Source: Mycoplasma zalophidermidis
GTDB lineage: Bacteria > Bacillota_I > Bacilli_A > Mycoplasmatales > Metamycoplasmataceae
Direction: 5' to 3'
Assembly (NCBI RefSeq): GCF_018913985.1
Contig: NZ_JAHMHK010000002.1
Location: 1-64,000 of the forward strand
DNA: 64,000 nt
A model generated the notes under the pieces. It worked only from the letters and a program-made list of their open reading frames with translations, was not told the origin of the DNA and made no database searches. Both the position numbers and the translations under genes were made by a program. Of the stretch, positions 9,843-19,900 are shown in pieces. The number at the start of each line of letters is the position of its first letter. The first letter of the stretch is position 1.

Positions 9843-10687
9843 TATTTAGCATCCTTTCTTCTTCTTAGAATCAATTTGTTTGAAGATTTCTTAGTTTTTC
9901 TAGTTTTAACACCAAGAGCTTTTTTACCTCAAGGTGTAAGAGGTGATTTACGTCCGATAGGTTGTTTACCTTCACCACCACCGTGTGGGTGATCTACTGG
10001 GTTCATAACTGAACCACGAACTGTAGGTCTCACACCCATGTGACGGTTTCTACCAGCTTTCCCTAAGTCAACTAGTAGGTGTTCTTCATTTCCAACTTCT
10101 CCAATTGTTGCACGGCAACGAGCAAGAATACGACGTGTTTCGCCTGATTTTAGACGTAGAACAACGTATTTTCCGTCGTCATCTTTACCTAAGATTTGTG
10201 CACTGGTACCAGCTGAACGAGCGATAATACCGCCCCCTCCTGGTTGCATCTCGATATTGTGGATTAAGGTACCTTCTGGAATTGATGATAGAGGTAATGT
10301 GTTACCTACTAAGATATCAACATCTGTACCTGAAATAACTGTTTGTCCCACTTTAAGTCCTTTTGGAGTTAAAATGTATCTTTTTTCTCCGTCAGCATAT
10401 GCTAATAATGAAATATTAGCTGAACGGTTTGGGTCATATTCAATTGACTTAACCACTGCCGGAATATTGTCTTTATTACGTTTGAAGTCGATTAGTCTAT
10501 AAAATCTCTTCACACGGCCACCTTGGTGTCTTACAGTAATTTTACCTTGGTTATTACGACCAGCATTTTTCTTTAAAATTACTAGTAAAGATTTTTCAGG
10601 AGCATGTCCTGATAGGTTTTTGCCGTAGTCTAGAGATGACATATTACGACGACCGTTAGTAATTGGCTTGTAATGTTTAATTGCCAT
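9842..10687 (-). CDS. rplB: 50S ribosomal protein L2
   Basis: L2 (281 aa) is needed for subunit joining and peptidyl transfer. It opens [20 protein letters not shown] and ends with [20 protein letters not shown], the conserved motif with the active-site-proximal His. TGA encodes Trp after KSPLTP, and the Lys/Arg-rich tail runs on from there. The SD AAGGAG abuts the 3' arm of a 10-bp intercistronic hairpin. Confidence 0.97.
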
Positions 10688-10701
10688 GTCTATATACTCC
10701 T

Positions 10702-10740
10702 TTGCTTAAAAATATATGAGGAAGTTTGTCTTTTAAGCAA
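10702..10740 (-). repeat. 10-bp inverted repeat between rplW and rplB
   Basis: Arms 10702-10711 (TTGCTTAAAA) and 10731-10740 (TTTTAAGCAA) are perfect complements around a 19-base loop. In the mRNA the 3' arm directly abuts the rplB SD AAGGAG, so folding could restrict ribosome access. The function is inferred. Confidence 0.5.
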
Positions 10741-10758
10741 TCTTTTTAATCCTCTTTA

Positions 10759-11205
10759 TTACGCTTCTTTTTTAGTAGCGGCTTTTTTTGTTGTAGCTTT
10801 TTTAGTAGATTTTTTAGCTGCGATTTTGGCTGCTAATTCTTCTTCTTTAGCTTTATCTGCTGCTTTAGCCTCTTGTGCTTTAGCGGCTTTTTGAGCTTGT
10901 TTAGCTTCGTCTTGTGCTTCTGATTCATTAGGGTAGAAAACAATTTTGTCATCAGCCGCTAATGTAACAATAGCTTTTTTGTAACGGTTAGTAAAACCAT
11001 TAAAACGTCCTACTCTCTTAGCTTTTTTATCAACTTTGATTGTATTAACGTCAGTTACTTTAACTTGGAAAATAAATTCCACAGCGTGTTTGATTTGGTA
11101 TTTATTTGCGTGATAGTCAACTTCAAAAGTGTATTTATTTTGAGCTTGTAGAAGGTTAGTTTTTTCTGTAAGAATAGGTTTACGAATGATTTGTGTTAAT
11201 TCCAT
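10759..11205 (-). CDS. rplW: 50S ribosomal protein L23 with C-terminal Ala/Lys tail
   Basis: L23 (148 aa) sits at the tunnel exit and is the docking point for trigger factor and the signal recognition particle. The core is residues 1-95 (MELTQIIRKPILTEKTNLL; NKYQIKHAVEFIFQVKVTDV; GRFNGFTNRYKKAIVTL). About 50 residues then form an Ala/Lys/Glu-rich helix-prone tail ending in KKATTKKAATKKEA, absent from typical ~95-100-aa L23. I use the ATG at 11205 with SD GGGAG three bases after rplD; an upstream in-frame start would overlap rplD coding sequence. Confidence 0.93.
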   Translation of the reverse strand: MELTQIIRKPILTEKTNLLQAQNKYTFEVDYHANKYQIKHAVEFIFQVKVTDVNTIKVDKKAKRVGRFNGFTNRYKKAIVTLAADDKIVFYPNESEAQDEAKQAQKAAKAQEAKAADKAKEEELAAKIAAKKSTKKATTKKAATKKEA

Positions 11206-11207
11206 AA

Positions 11208-12230
11208 TTATTTTCTCCCTTTTTCTACGAAATGAGTTAGACCTTCGTTTGATAGTACTAATACGTCTGCTCAAATTAATGCTTCAACAGTAACTGATGC
11301 AGGTTTAATAACCGCAACATTGGCAACATTACCTAATGATTTGTAAACTGTTTCATCACTTGATACAACTAAAACGTGTTTTACGTGTGTTAGTTTTAAT
11401 GTGTCTAATTTAGCAACCGCTTCTTTAGTTGAAATGTTTGCTAATTTAAAATCATCAACAATAACTGCATTGTCTTGTGCCAATAATGTTAAAGCACTTA
11501 GGAAGGCAGCTTTTTTAGCTTTCTTATTAACTTTTAGGTTGTAGTTTCTTTCGGTTCTAGGGCCAAAAGCACGTCCACCACCTACTCATATTGGTGATCT
11601 TGTCGAACCGGCACGAGCACGTCCTGTACCTTTTTGTCTTCAAGGTTTTTTACCACCACCTCTAACTTCAGCACGTGATTTAACTGAGTGGGTGCCTTGT
11701 CTTCTTGAGGCTCTTTCTGACATAATTGTGTCAAAAATTGCTTGTTCATAAATTTTTTCTAAGTTGAATACTTCAGCAGGTAATTTTGAATTGTCGAAAT
11801 CAAATTTCGCTTGTTCATCAACTTTAGTTACTTTAGAAGTTTTAGCTTTAGTTGTTGTTTTAGCAACTTTAGCTTTTGGTTCTGTCGATTCAACTTTTTT
11901 GGTTGCTTTTTCTTTCGCTTCTGAAACATCAACTAGTTTTTCTTCATTGATGAATTCAATTGCATTTTCATCTTTAACATTTTTGCTTGCGACAGCATCA
12001 ATAATGTTAACAATTTTCGCTGAGGTTGTTGAACCTGAAAATTGTCCACCTCTATGGAATCAAACTCTTGATTCTCCTTCAAGTTTATCAGCATCTTTTT
12101 GAAATTGTTCTAGAGCTTCTTTAAATGTTTTGAAGTTTTTTGATCTGGCTGCACCTTCTTTTTTAAGGTTGAACGAGATTACATTGTCTTTACCGAATTT
12201 TTCAGATAAGTAAAATTTGTTAACTGACAT
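11208..12230 (-). CDS. rplD: 50S ribosomal protein L4 with a DUF2188-like N-terminal domain
   Basis: L4 shapes the exit-tunnel constriction and in some bacteria represses the S10 operon. The normal L4 region begins near residue 140 ([20 protein letters not shown]) and contains the tunnel loop [19 protein letters not shown] followed by [20 protein letters not shown]. The protein is 340 aa against about 205 usually. Residues 1 to about 75 resemble the small DUF2188 fold: an N-terminal strand, then [20 protein letters not shown] and a [12 protein letters not shown] ending. A Lys/Ala/Thr-rich linker (about 95-135) follows. The DUF2188 assignment is by pattern only. Confidence 0.93.
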
Positions 12231-12231
12231 A

Positions 12232-13071
12232 TTAGTTTTCTCCTTCTTTAGCTGCTTCTGCTTCTTTAGCAGCAGCTTCTTCTGCTAATTTAGCTGCTTC
12301 TGCTTCAAGAATTAGAGGTTCCAATTCACTTGAGTGCATTCCAACTTTAACTTCAATACCGAATTTTTTAGCTCTTTCAACTAATTCATTCATCTTAATA
12401 ACTTCATCAACATCAACTAGAACAACTGGTTTATGGTTTGGTAAACCTTTAACAGCTTCTTTGATGATAACAAGTGATTTTTTAGGTCCGGGAATCGATC
12501 CTTTAACCAATAAAATATTGTTTACAGTGTCAACTTTAACAACTTCAAGGTTTTGTACAGTAGTTTGTACAGCACCTAAATGACCAGGCATTGTCATACC
12601 TTTGAAAACTTTGTTTCCAGCGATATCACCAAGTGATCCAGTTTGTCTAACTGGTTGGCTACCACCACCACCACCGTGTGATTTAGGTCCGATGTGTTGG
12701 TTTCATCTTTTAATGGTTCCGGCAAAACCTTTACCTTTTGATGTACCGGTAACGTCAACAAGTTGTCCTGATGTGAATAAATCAGCTTTAACTTCTTGTC
12801 CTAATTCATAGCCTTGCATGCCACGAATTTCTTTAATGTAGCGCTTAGGTGTTGTATTTGCTTGTTTGAATTGACCTGCTAAAGGTTTGTTAATTCTTGA
12901 AGCTCTTAAATCCTCAACTGCTAATTGGGTTGCAACATACCCGTTAACTTCAGCAGTTAAAACTTTAGACACAACATTTGGTCTAACTTCAATGACTGTA
13001 ACTGGAACAGCTTGTCCATCTTCAGTAAAGATTTGGGTCATACCAATTTTACGTCCTAAGATTCCTTTCAT
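12232..13071 (-). CDS. rplC: 50S ribosomal protein L3 with C-terminal Ala/Glu tail
   Basis: L3 (279 aa) nucleates 50S assembly and reaches to the peptidyl transferase centre. It opens [19 protein letters not shown] and has the conserved loop [11 protein letters not shown](TGA)[15 protein letters not shown] and [18 protein letters not shown]. After the usual end ([13 protein letters not shown], about residue 207) about 70 further residues follow, finishing in an Ala/Glu repeat ([20 protein letters not shown]). The ATG at 13071 follows AAGGAG. Confidence 0.95.
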
Positions 13072-13084
13072 AATTTCTCCTTCT

Positions 13085-13100
13085 CGTTAGAAAACTAACG
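13085..13100 (-). repeat. Hairpin just upstream of the rplC SD
   Basis: CGTTAG and CTAACG form a perfect 6-bp stem around a 4-base loop (TTTT in the transcript) in the 60-base gap between rpsJ and rplC, a few bases before AAGGAG. A role in rplC translation is possible but inferred. Confidence 0.45.
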
Positions 13101-13131
13101 ACCATTGCTTGATATACAAGTTGGCTTTATT

Positions 13132-13440
13132 TTATTTTTGTGTAATTTCGCTAATTTGAACACCAGCTGGAAATTCGAATCTACGAATTTGGTCTAGTGT
13201 TTTAGCATCAGCGTTGATTAGAGTAACAAGTCTTTGGTGTACTCTTGCTTCGAATTGTTCACGAGATTTTTTGTTAATGTGAACCGATCTAAGAATTGTA
13301 ACAACGTGTCTTCTTGTTGGCACTGCTACAGGTCCTGAGAACTTAACATTATTTTTTTGTGCGATTTCAACGATTTTTTTCGCAGCAAAATCTAATTGTT
13401 CATGTTCGAAGGCTTTTAGCTTGATATTAATTTTGCTCAT
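13132..13440 (-). CDS. rpsJ: 30S ribosomal protein S10
   Basis: S10 (102 aa) belongs to the small-subunit head and, as NusE, to antitermination complexes. It has INIKLKAFEHEQLDFAAKKI, GPVAVPTRRHVVTILRSVHI and QFEARVHQRLVTLINADAKT. The start is the ATG at 13440 after AAAGGAG; an in-frame ATG six codons upstream precedes the SD and is rejected. It is the first gene of the operon, with a leader of about 100 bases. Confidence 0.96.
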   Translation of the reverse strand: MSKINIKLKAFEHEQLDFAAKKIVEIAQKNNVKFSGPVAVPTRRHVVTILRSVHINKKSREQFEARVHQRLVTLINADAKTLDQIRRFEFPAGVQISEITQK

Positions 13441-13485
13441 GTTGTCTCCTTTGTTCATATGCGAACGTTACTCCACATAAATTAC

Positions 13486-13519
13486 TTAAGTAGTCCTCAA
13501 CAACGTATTGGCCACTTAA
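13486..13519 (-). promoter_or_regulatory. Hairpin in the rpsJ operon leader
   Basis: Minus-strand TTAAGTGG pairs with CTACTTAA (8 bp including one G-U) around an 18-base loop, inside the predicted leader. It may act in autogenous control of the operon, as leaders of S10 operons do elsewhere. No sequence similarity to the E. coli L4 target is evident. Confidence 0.35.
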
Positions 13520-13548
13520 CAACCTTATGCTTCACAGTAATAGTTGCT

Positions 13549-13560
13549 TTTATATTCTAT
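13549..13560 (-). promoter_or_regulatory. Probable -10 region of the ribosomal operon
   Basis: The minus-strand sequence ATAGAATATAAA contains TAGAAT and TATAAA, near-matches to TATAAT, about 110 bases before the rpsJ ATG. No convincing -35 is seen and the exact hexamer is uncertain. Confidence 0.35.
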
Positions 13561-13619
13561 ATTAAAATTAGAATTTCGTAAATAAATATTTCATGTTTTT
13601 ATATTGGCTTATCACTTGT

Positions 13620-13644
13620 TATGAACCACCAAAAAGCGTTGTTA
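13620..13644. repeat. 25-bp direct repeat, copy 1
   Basis: TATGA-AC-CACC followed by AAAAAGCGTTGTTA matches the copy at 13775-13799 in 23 of 25 positions, the last 18 being identical. The two copies are 155 bases apart upstream of the ribosomal operon. The function is unknown. Confidence 0.6.
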
Positions 13645-13774
13645 TCAAAAAATATGAAATTGTTAATTAATATTACGATTTTGAATGTTTTTGATAATTT
13701 AATAATTCCAGCACTGTTTAACAAAAAAAGTTTGATTTTAATGTTAGAACAAATCAATTTGTGTTTAACGGATA

Positions 13775-13799
13775 TATGATACACCAAAAAGCGTTGTTA
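13775..13799. repeat. 25-bp direct repeat, copy 2
   Basis: TATGA-TA-CACC followed by AAAAAGCGTTGTTA is the partner of the copy at 13620-13644. Both lie in AT-rich non-coding DNA. Confidence 0.6.
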
Positions 13800-13883
13800 A
13801 ATAATAATTATATTTTTAAACTTATTACCTATATATAATGGGTAAGAGATTGTCTGAAATAATTAATATTGTGGACAAATAAC

Positions 13884-13910
13884 AAAAAAGCAAGCTTTTT
13901 GCTTGCTTTA
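13884..13910 (-). terminator. Terminator of the giant-protein operon
   Basis: A perfect 9-bp stem (AAAGCAAGC / GCTTGCTTT) with a 5-base loop lies 10 bases past the stop at 13920 and is followed by TTTTTT-like sequence on the minus strand. It could also act on transcripts from the other side. Confidence 0.75.
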
Positions 13911-13919
13911 AATGACAGA

Positions 13920-16900
13920 TTATTTAGTTGGTTTTATGTCCTTGAACATAAATCTAAATACACCGGAGTTATAAACAGTCGATAATTTCTGGAACTTATC
14001 AACAACACGAGTATTTTTTAATGTTTCGGGTGTTGTACCTTCAGATCATATATAACACTCTGCAGAACGAGGGTTTTTAGTTCATATCTGATCATTCCCA
14101 ACCGCTATATCCAAATCATCTCTATTACCTTTATCACAACCAGCTCCAGTATTGTTAAGGTTATACAAAGGAGATGAATTATTATTATTACCCTCGGTTT
14201 GTCATACACTACCATGAGTAACCAATCATTTACTGAAATCAATATTAGATCAGTTATAGGCAGTTTTCCCATCTTGCTCCCATGTAATTGTCGGTTTGAT
14301 TGATGGGTCATTTAATTGTCTATGTTTTGCCACAATTCATGTTTCAAAACGAGTGGTAAATAGATAAATATTTTTAGTATTAGCATCATAATCAACCGCG
14401 AATCTCATCGATACTGTTGTGGCGGCCGGCATTGTTTTTTCATCTTGAATTATTTTGAAATTACCTTTTTGTTTGGCAGTTACAGTTTTGGTATTATGAT
14501 CAATATTTGAATTACCGATCAATAATACTGAAGGTAAAACTGCTTCTATATAAATTTGATGGTATTTAACTCTAATTCTCAGCATTTGCTTACTTGAATC
14601 AGCGTTTATTTGACTAAATTGTTGGTAAATGTAGAATTCAGGGAATAAGAATTTAAAGTCAAATTTAGAATCTTGAGAGTTTATAAACCCAGTTCTCTCA
14701 CTAACATTTCCACCTTTTATATCATAAATTTTATGATTTGCATAATCAATAATTACTTCATCAGTTTCATCGACAATTCCAAACGATTTTTTAAATGTAT
14801 TGAGAGTTTTAGCACTAATTGAGTTTAAATCGTTTTCTTCCCAGCCGAGTTCATCAGCTTTAGCAATAACTTGTTTACTATTGTAACCCAAATTATTTTT
14901 GTTGTAATCTTTGAAGAATATATCTGCAGAGCCGTCAAGAAGTTTGAGTTCATCTTTGGTTGTAAAGGAAATCTCCACAGTTCTATCTGTTTCAAATCCT
15001 TTGAATTCGCTATAAATTGAAAGGTTTGAAGGTTGATATTTGTATCTAAGTTTAATCTTGATGCTTTTAGCAACTTGTGAACTCTTCGTTTCTTGAAGGA
15101 ACGAATTAATGTCTGGTTGTTTAACAATATAAACCTTCATATTTAATGGATTATAAATAGAATCATCGTCTAATTTAGTAAATTTAAATTTATCAAACAT
15201 ATTTAAGAATTGGTCATTGTTTGTAATATCAATTTCTGTTTGAGATGAATTTTCCATTCCATTTGTAATTTTTTCAAAATTCGTCTTAAATTCTTCACGT
15301 GTTATCGATGGCTTAGCAACTATTTGGTAATATGGTTTAACAAGGTTTTGTTGTTCATCGGGATCAACAGTACCAATAACATTTTCAAAGAATAAATTAC
15401 TATTAGTATTCGCTCAATTTAATAATGTTGGTAACTGAGTAAAAATGTTCTTAATAGCATCATTATTTGTTGTTGTCGTATTAAATTCCTTAACTCAATT
15501 ATCAGAGTCATTATTTTTACTAATTTTACCTACTTCAGACGTAATTAGAGCAAGGGTTTGCCCATAAACTTGTTCTAAATTGCTCAATTTCGGTTCATTG
15601 CCTCAAGTTATAGTTGATTTAAACAGATATTTGTAAATTTCGCTTAAATCTATACGTTTTGCAAGTAAACCTGATATTTCGTTTTTAAATGTTGTAATCA
15701 TTTGGTCAAATTGAGTGATAGATGAATTAATAGAATCAACATAATTTTGTAAATCATTTGCTGATGTTGAAGCAATCATTTGAGTATATTCGGTTTTATT
15801 TTTTTCAAAAGCTGAACTAAATTCATTGAAATCTTTTTGAGTTTGAATTAACCCTGCTTTTTCAAATAGGGTTGTACCATCTTTTTCTTTTGAACCCGCT
15901 TTGAATGTAGTATTTAATAAATCAATCAAACCAGTTTTATCTTTAATCATTTGGTCAAAATCAATTCTTAATTGTTTAATAAATTTTTCAATTTTATCTT
16001 TAGCGTTATTTATTAATTCAAAGTTTTTATTCAAGTAGCCAGTCACAAAAGTATCTTGACCAGCAGGCGCGTCAATTTTGACGAATGAATTGATGCGTGC
16101 TCCTAGAGTATTATTATCATCAATAAATTGTTTAATTAAATCTTTTGTTTTAATTATAGCGTTAAAGTTATCTTTGGTTTTTTGTCCTCACAATGAATCA
16201 ATCAAGAATTCACTAAAATTTGTTAAGTTAGTTAATGATTTATTTATTTCATTGTGCTGAACATCAAAAGCATTTTTAATTTGACGTTTGTATTCATCCA
16301 ATGCTTGCTCAATTAATTTATTAACTGATTCAATAACTTCCTCAGGAGTTGCATCTTCTGGTTTTGTATAGTTTAAAACATTAACGGCATTTTGTTCGTA
16401 ATTATCAAAAAGTGACGAACTATTGGCATTGTTGGATTCTAATTTTAAAGAATCTAATAATTGTTTAGTTTTAGTTTTTAATGATTTAGCAGAAGCTATT
16501 TTAGAGGAAACAAGTTTACTGATTTTTTGGTCTATTTCAGACAATAAGGATACCTTGAATTCTTCGTTATTTTGTATTATTTTATTAGCATTTTTTGCAT
16601 TGTTGACCACAGCACTTAATGAATCATATGCGTTTTTCACATTATTTGAATCTACGTTTTCTGTTAAACCGCTGCGTTGTAATCTTAATAACGATTCAGC
16701 CTCACGATATTTAGTTGTTAATTTTCTTGAGTTTTTAATTACATATTTAATTGAATCATTACCTTCGCCAGATAATCATTTATCTCTTAAATCATAGTAA
16801 TTTTTAGCTGGTGTAGTGTCTGATAGAGGAATTGCTTTTAATTCTTTATTAAATTCGGTAATTTTTGCATTAATTACATCTTTTTCCTCTTTGGTAATTA

Positions 16901-19900
16901 AAGTGTCATTTTCTATTTCACTTTGAATTCTAGCACTATCTTGGTTAACATCTAAACGGACCATGTGTAAATCTAAAAGTTTAATATTTTTATCAATTTC
17001 ATCTTGTTTAGCGACTATGGTTGAATCGGTTGGAATATCTTGTCTAAATAATAACGTTCCTGAATCAATAGCTTTTGATAATTGATCCTTATCTTGAGAA
17101 ATTGAGTCATTAAGAGGAACTAATGAGTTATTAAAATCATTGACTTCTTTTAATTTAGTAGCTAATTCCAATAATTTAGGCATAAACGATTTAAGGTTAT
17201 TTACCATCACAATTACATCGTTCATTTTAGAATTATCCTTGGCATTTTCTGTATCATGCAGTAGAGTTTCAATTTTCTTATCAATTTCTCTACCTAAATA
17301 ATGTGTTTTTGTTGCAGAGTTGTAATCAGAGCTGTTTTTAAACTCATTTAATGAGTCTAAAGTGTCTTTACGTTTATTTCTTAGTGTGGTTTGATTTGTT
17401 AGTTGACTTTTAATTTTGGTTATTCTTTCTTCAATTTGGGAAGGTAAAAGAATTTCGTTGTCATTAGGTAATATATCTCAAAGATTCTGGATTAACGCTT
17501 TTTCGTCAGCAACAGTTACATTATATTTAGGAACACTTTTTCGTTCGGTTTTCCATTCTTGAATTATTTTAGATACTTCATTTAGCACTTTAATGAATTC
17601 TAGAGCCTTGACAGATTTTTCTTTGACGAGTGAAATTCTAGCATCTTTGGCATTACTATCTTCATCAATGTTGTTATTTGCTTCACTGACAACCGAATTT
17701 AATCAGTTTTGTAATTTTTCTGTATTTTGTGTGCCGCTAATGCCGTCTTTTTCAAAGAAATCAACAGACTGGTTAATATTTTTTGCCTCATCAACAGTAC
17801 CACTTATTTCAAGAGTTTCTTTAATTCTATTTTTTGCAATTTCAATTGCTTTAATTATTTCAATAAATTTTTCTCTATTTTCTTGAACTTTTTGTTCAAC
17901 TGAATTTTGAGTATCAGTTTTGGTATCGGAACTAAACAGGATTCTCGCTTTGTCAATAAGCGGTTGTAAATCACTTGTAAGATAACTTTTTACAATGTCA
18001 GAAATAGTGTTAGCATTTGCTTGCCTTAATGTTTCTGCTGAACCTACTTGTAATCCTAACGAATCATAGTAAATTTTATTTTGATTAATGATTTCGATTC
18101 TGTCTTTGATTAAATTTAACGCATCTTTGTTTGCGATTTCTTTTAAGTTTTCAGCCAATATACTATTAATAATTTTAGCTGAGTTTTGAGTTAATGAATT
18201 ATCAACCAAATTACCTAAATCTACAGGTTTACCCATAATTTGAGTAATTACTTCATTAACTTTAACTCTAATTTCATTTGAATTATTGTTTAATTCAGGA
18301 ATTGATCTGAAATTATTAAAGTGTTGCAATAGCATGTTTGCTTGCTTTTTGTTTTCGCTCTTCAAACCCGCTTCAGTTTTAATTCGTTTTAGTTCACTTA
18401 ATAAGGTTTTGTCTTTTAAATTAAGCTGTTCTGTGGTTAAAGGTTGATACTGAGCTCCTAATAAAGCATTTAAATCTTCAAGAGCTTTTTTATGAGTGTC
18501 GATATCTGGGTCATTTTCGTATTCATGAATTAAATCAATAATATCTTTTTGACGGTTATTGAAGTTTTCCATAGCATCAATATTTTGAATAATTAAATCT
18601 GCGGTAGCGCCGTCAATATTTTTATTAATTTCATTATTTAATTTGTCTTTAAATGCACCGACGTGATCCATCACGTTAGAAGTTCCCGTAGGTTTAGTGC
18701 TGGTTGTATTATCAATTTCTTTTTCAACAAATGCAGAATATTTTAATAATCTATTTTGAACGAGATCTTTATTGTAAGCAAATCTCATTGCTTTTTCTGC
18801 TTGTTGCATTGAATCAATTGTTGAAGTCAGAATATTAGCACAATCAGTTACGTAATTTTGACGGGCTTTTTCATAATCATCAAAATTAGTGTATTGGTCT
18901 GGTTTGGTCTGTTCATGATATGATTTTTGATCAAGTTCAGCAACAAACAAGTCAATACGTGCCTTTTCCTTGTTGTATGTAGCAATTAATTGTTCTTTTT
19001 CAGCATTTAAAGAAACCACTTTATCATGCAGTTCCTTCGCTTTTTGAAGAATAGCTTCGGGGGTATAACTCGTATTTTCTATAACGTCATTATATGTTGT
19101 TTTGTTTGTTTTAACAGCCGTTTTTACACTAGCTAACAGAGTGCGTTGTTCTTGGTCCGGAGATAATACTTTGTTTAACTCGTTAACCATTACTTTACGC
19201 AATTCATGTTTAGCTTTTGCGATTTCAATAGCTTCAGTGATTTTTTTCATTTTGGCTGCGGTCATTTCACTAGTATCGCCTTTAGCAGGCATGTTTATTT
19301 TAATGACTTCACCTAAATTGTTTGCCTCTTTGGCTGACTCGCTTTGTATTAAAGCAGGGTCGCTTTGAATGTTTTCTTTTTCAATTATTGCCCGTTTAAT
19401 TTGCTCAATTAAATTATTTTGAGCAGTCAATACAGCAACGGCATCCTTAGCTGTTGCATCTGACTTGGCTTTGTCTTTCTCTTGAGCGTATGAATCTATA
19501 TCCTTAATCGCTTTATTAACAAGGTTTTTCAATGTGTCGGCACTTTGTCCGGTAATAGGATATGCTTTAGATTGAATAGATTCATTACGTGCTTTGATTT
19601 GATCCTTGCGAAATGCCAAAACTAGACCATCATTCATTTGAGATGTTTTCTTAACAGCATCTTCAATACTTGCAAGAGTTGGCATCTCTTCACCGGCTTG
19701 AATAACCTTAAAAATACCATCCATTTTATTCTTGATCAACTCAGAATCAGCAATTGCTTTAGGAACTTCAGAACGTTTGTCTGGACTTGCATTAAACTCT
19801 TCAGAATTAGCTTCAAAAGTTTTCAAATTGTCTTCAATTTCTTTAACCTTAGCAATAGATTGTTTAAGAAGTTCAGCTTTTTCAAGAATTTTTTTCTTTT

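Larger units (their letters stand above)
13441..13919. other. Intergenic region between the giant-protein operon and the ribosomal operon
   Basis: This contains the rpsJ leader and promoter, the pair of 25-bp repeats and the terminator of the giant-protein operon. Short open frames between the repeats have no SD site or recognisable product. Confidence 0.5.

Noticed and set aside
10759-11274. A longer L23 starting at 11274
   Set aside because: The extra 23 codons overlap the end of rplD, read as Arg/Ser-rich non-L23 sequence, and the ATG at 11205 has a proper SD and matches the L23 N-terminus.
13599-13787. A 62-codon frame on the minus strand between the 25-bp repeats
   Set aside because: It has no SD, no recognisable product and very biased AT-rich composition; the repeats fall at its ends.
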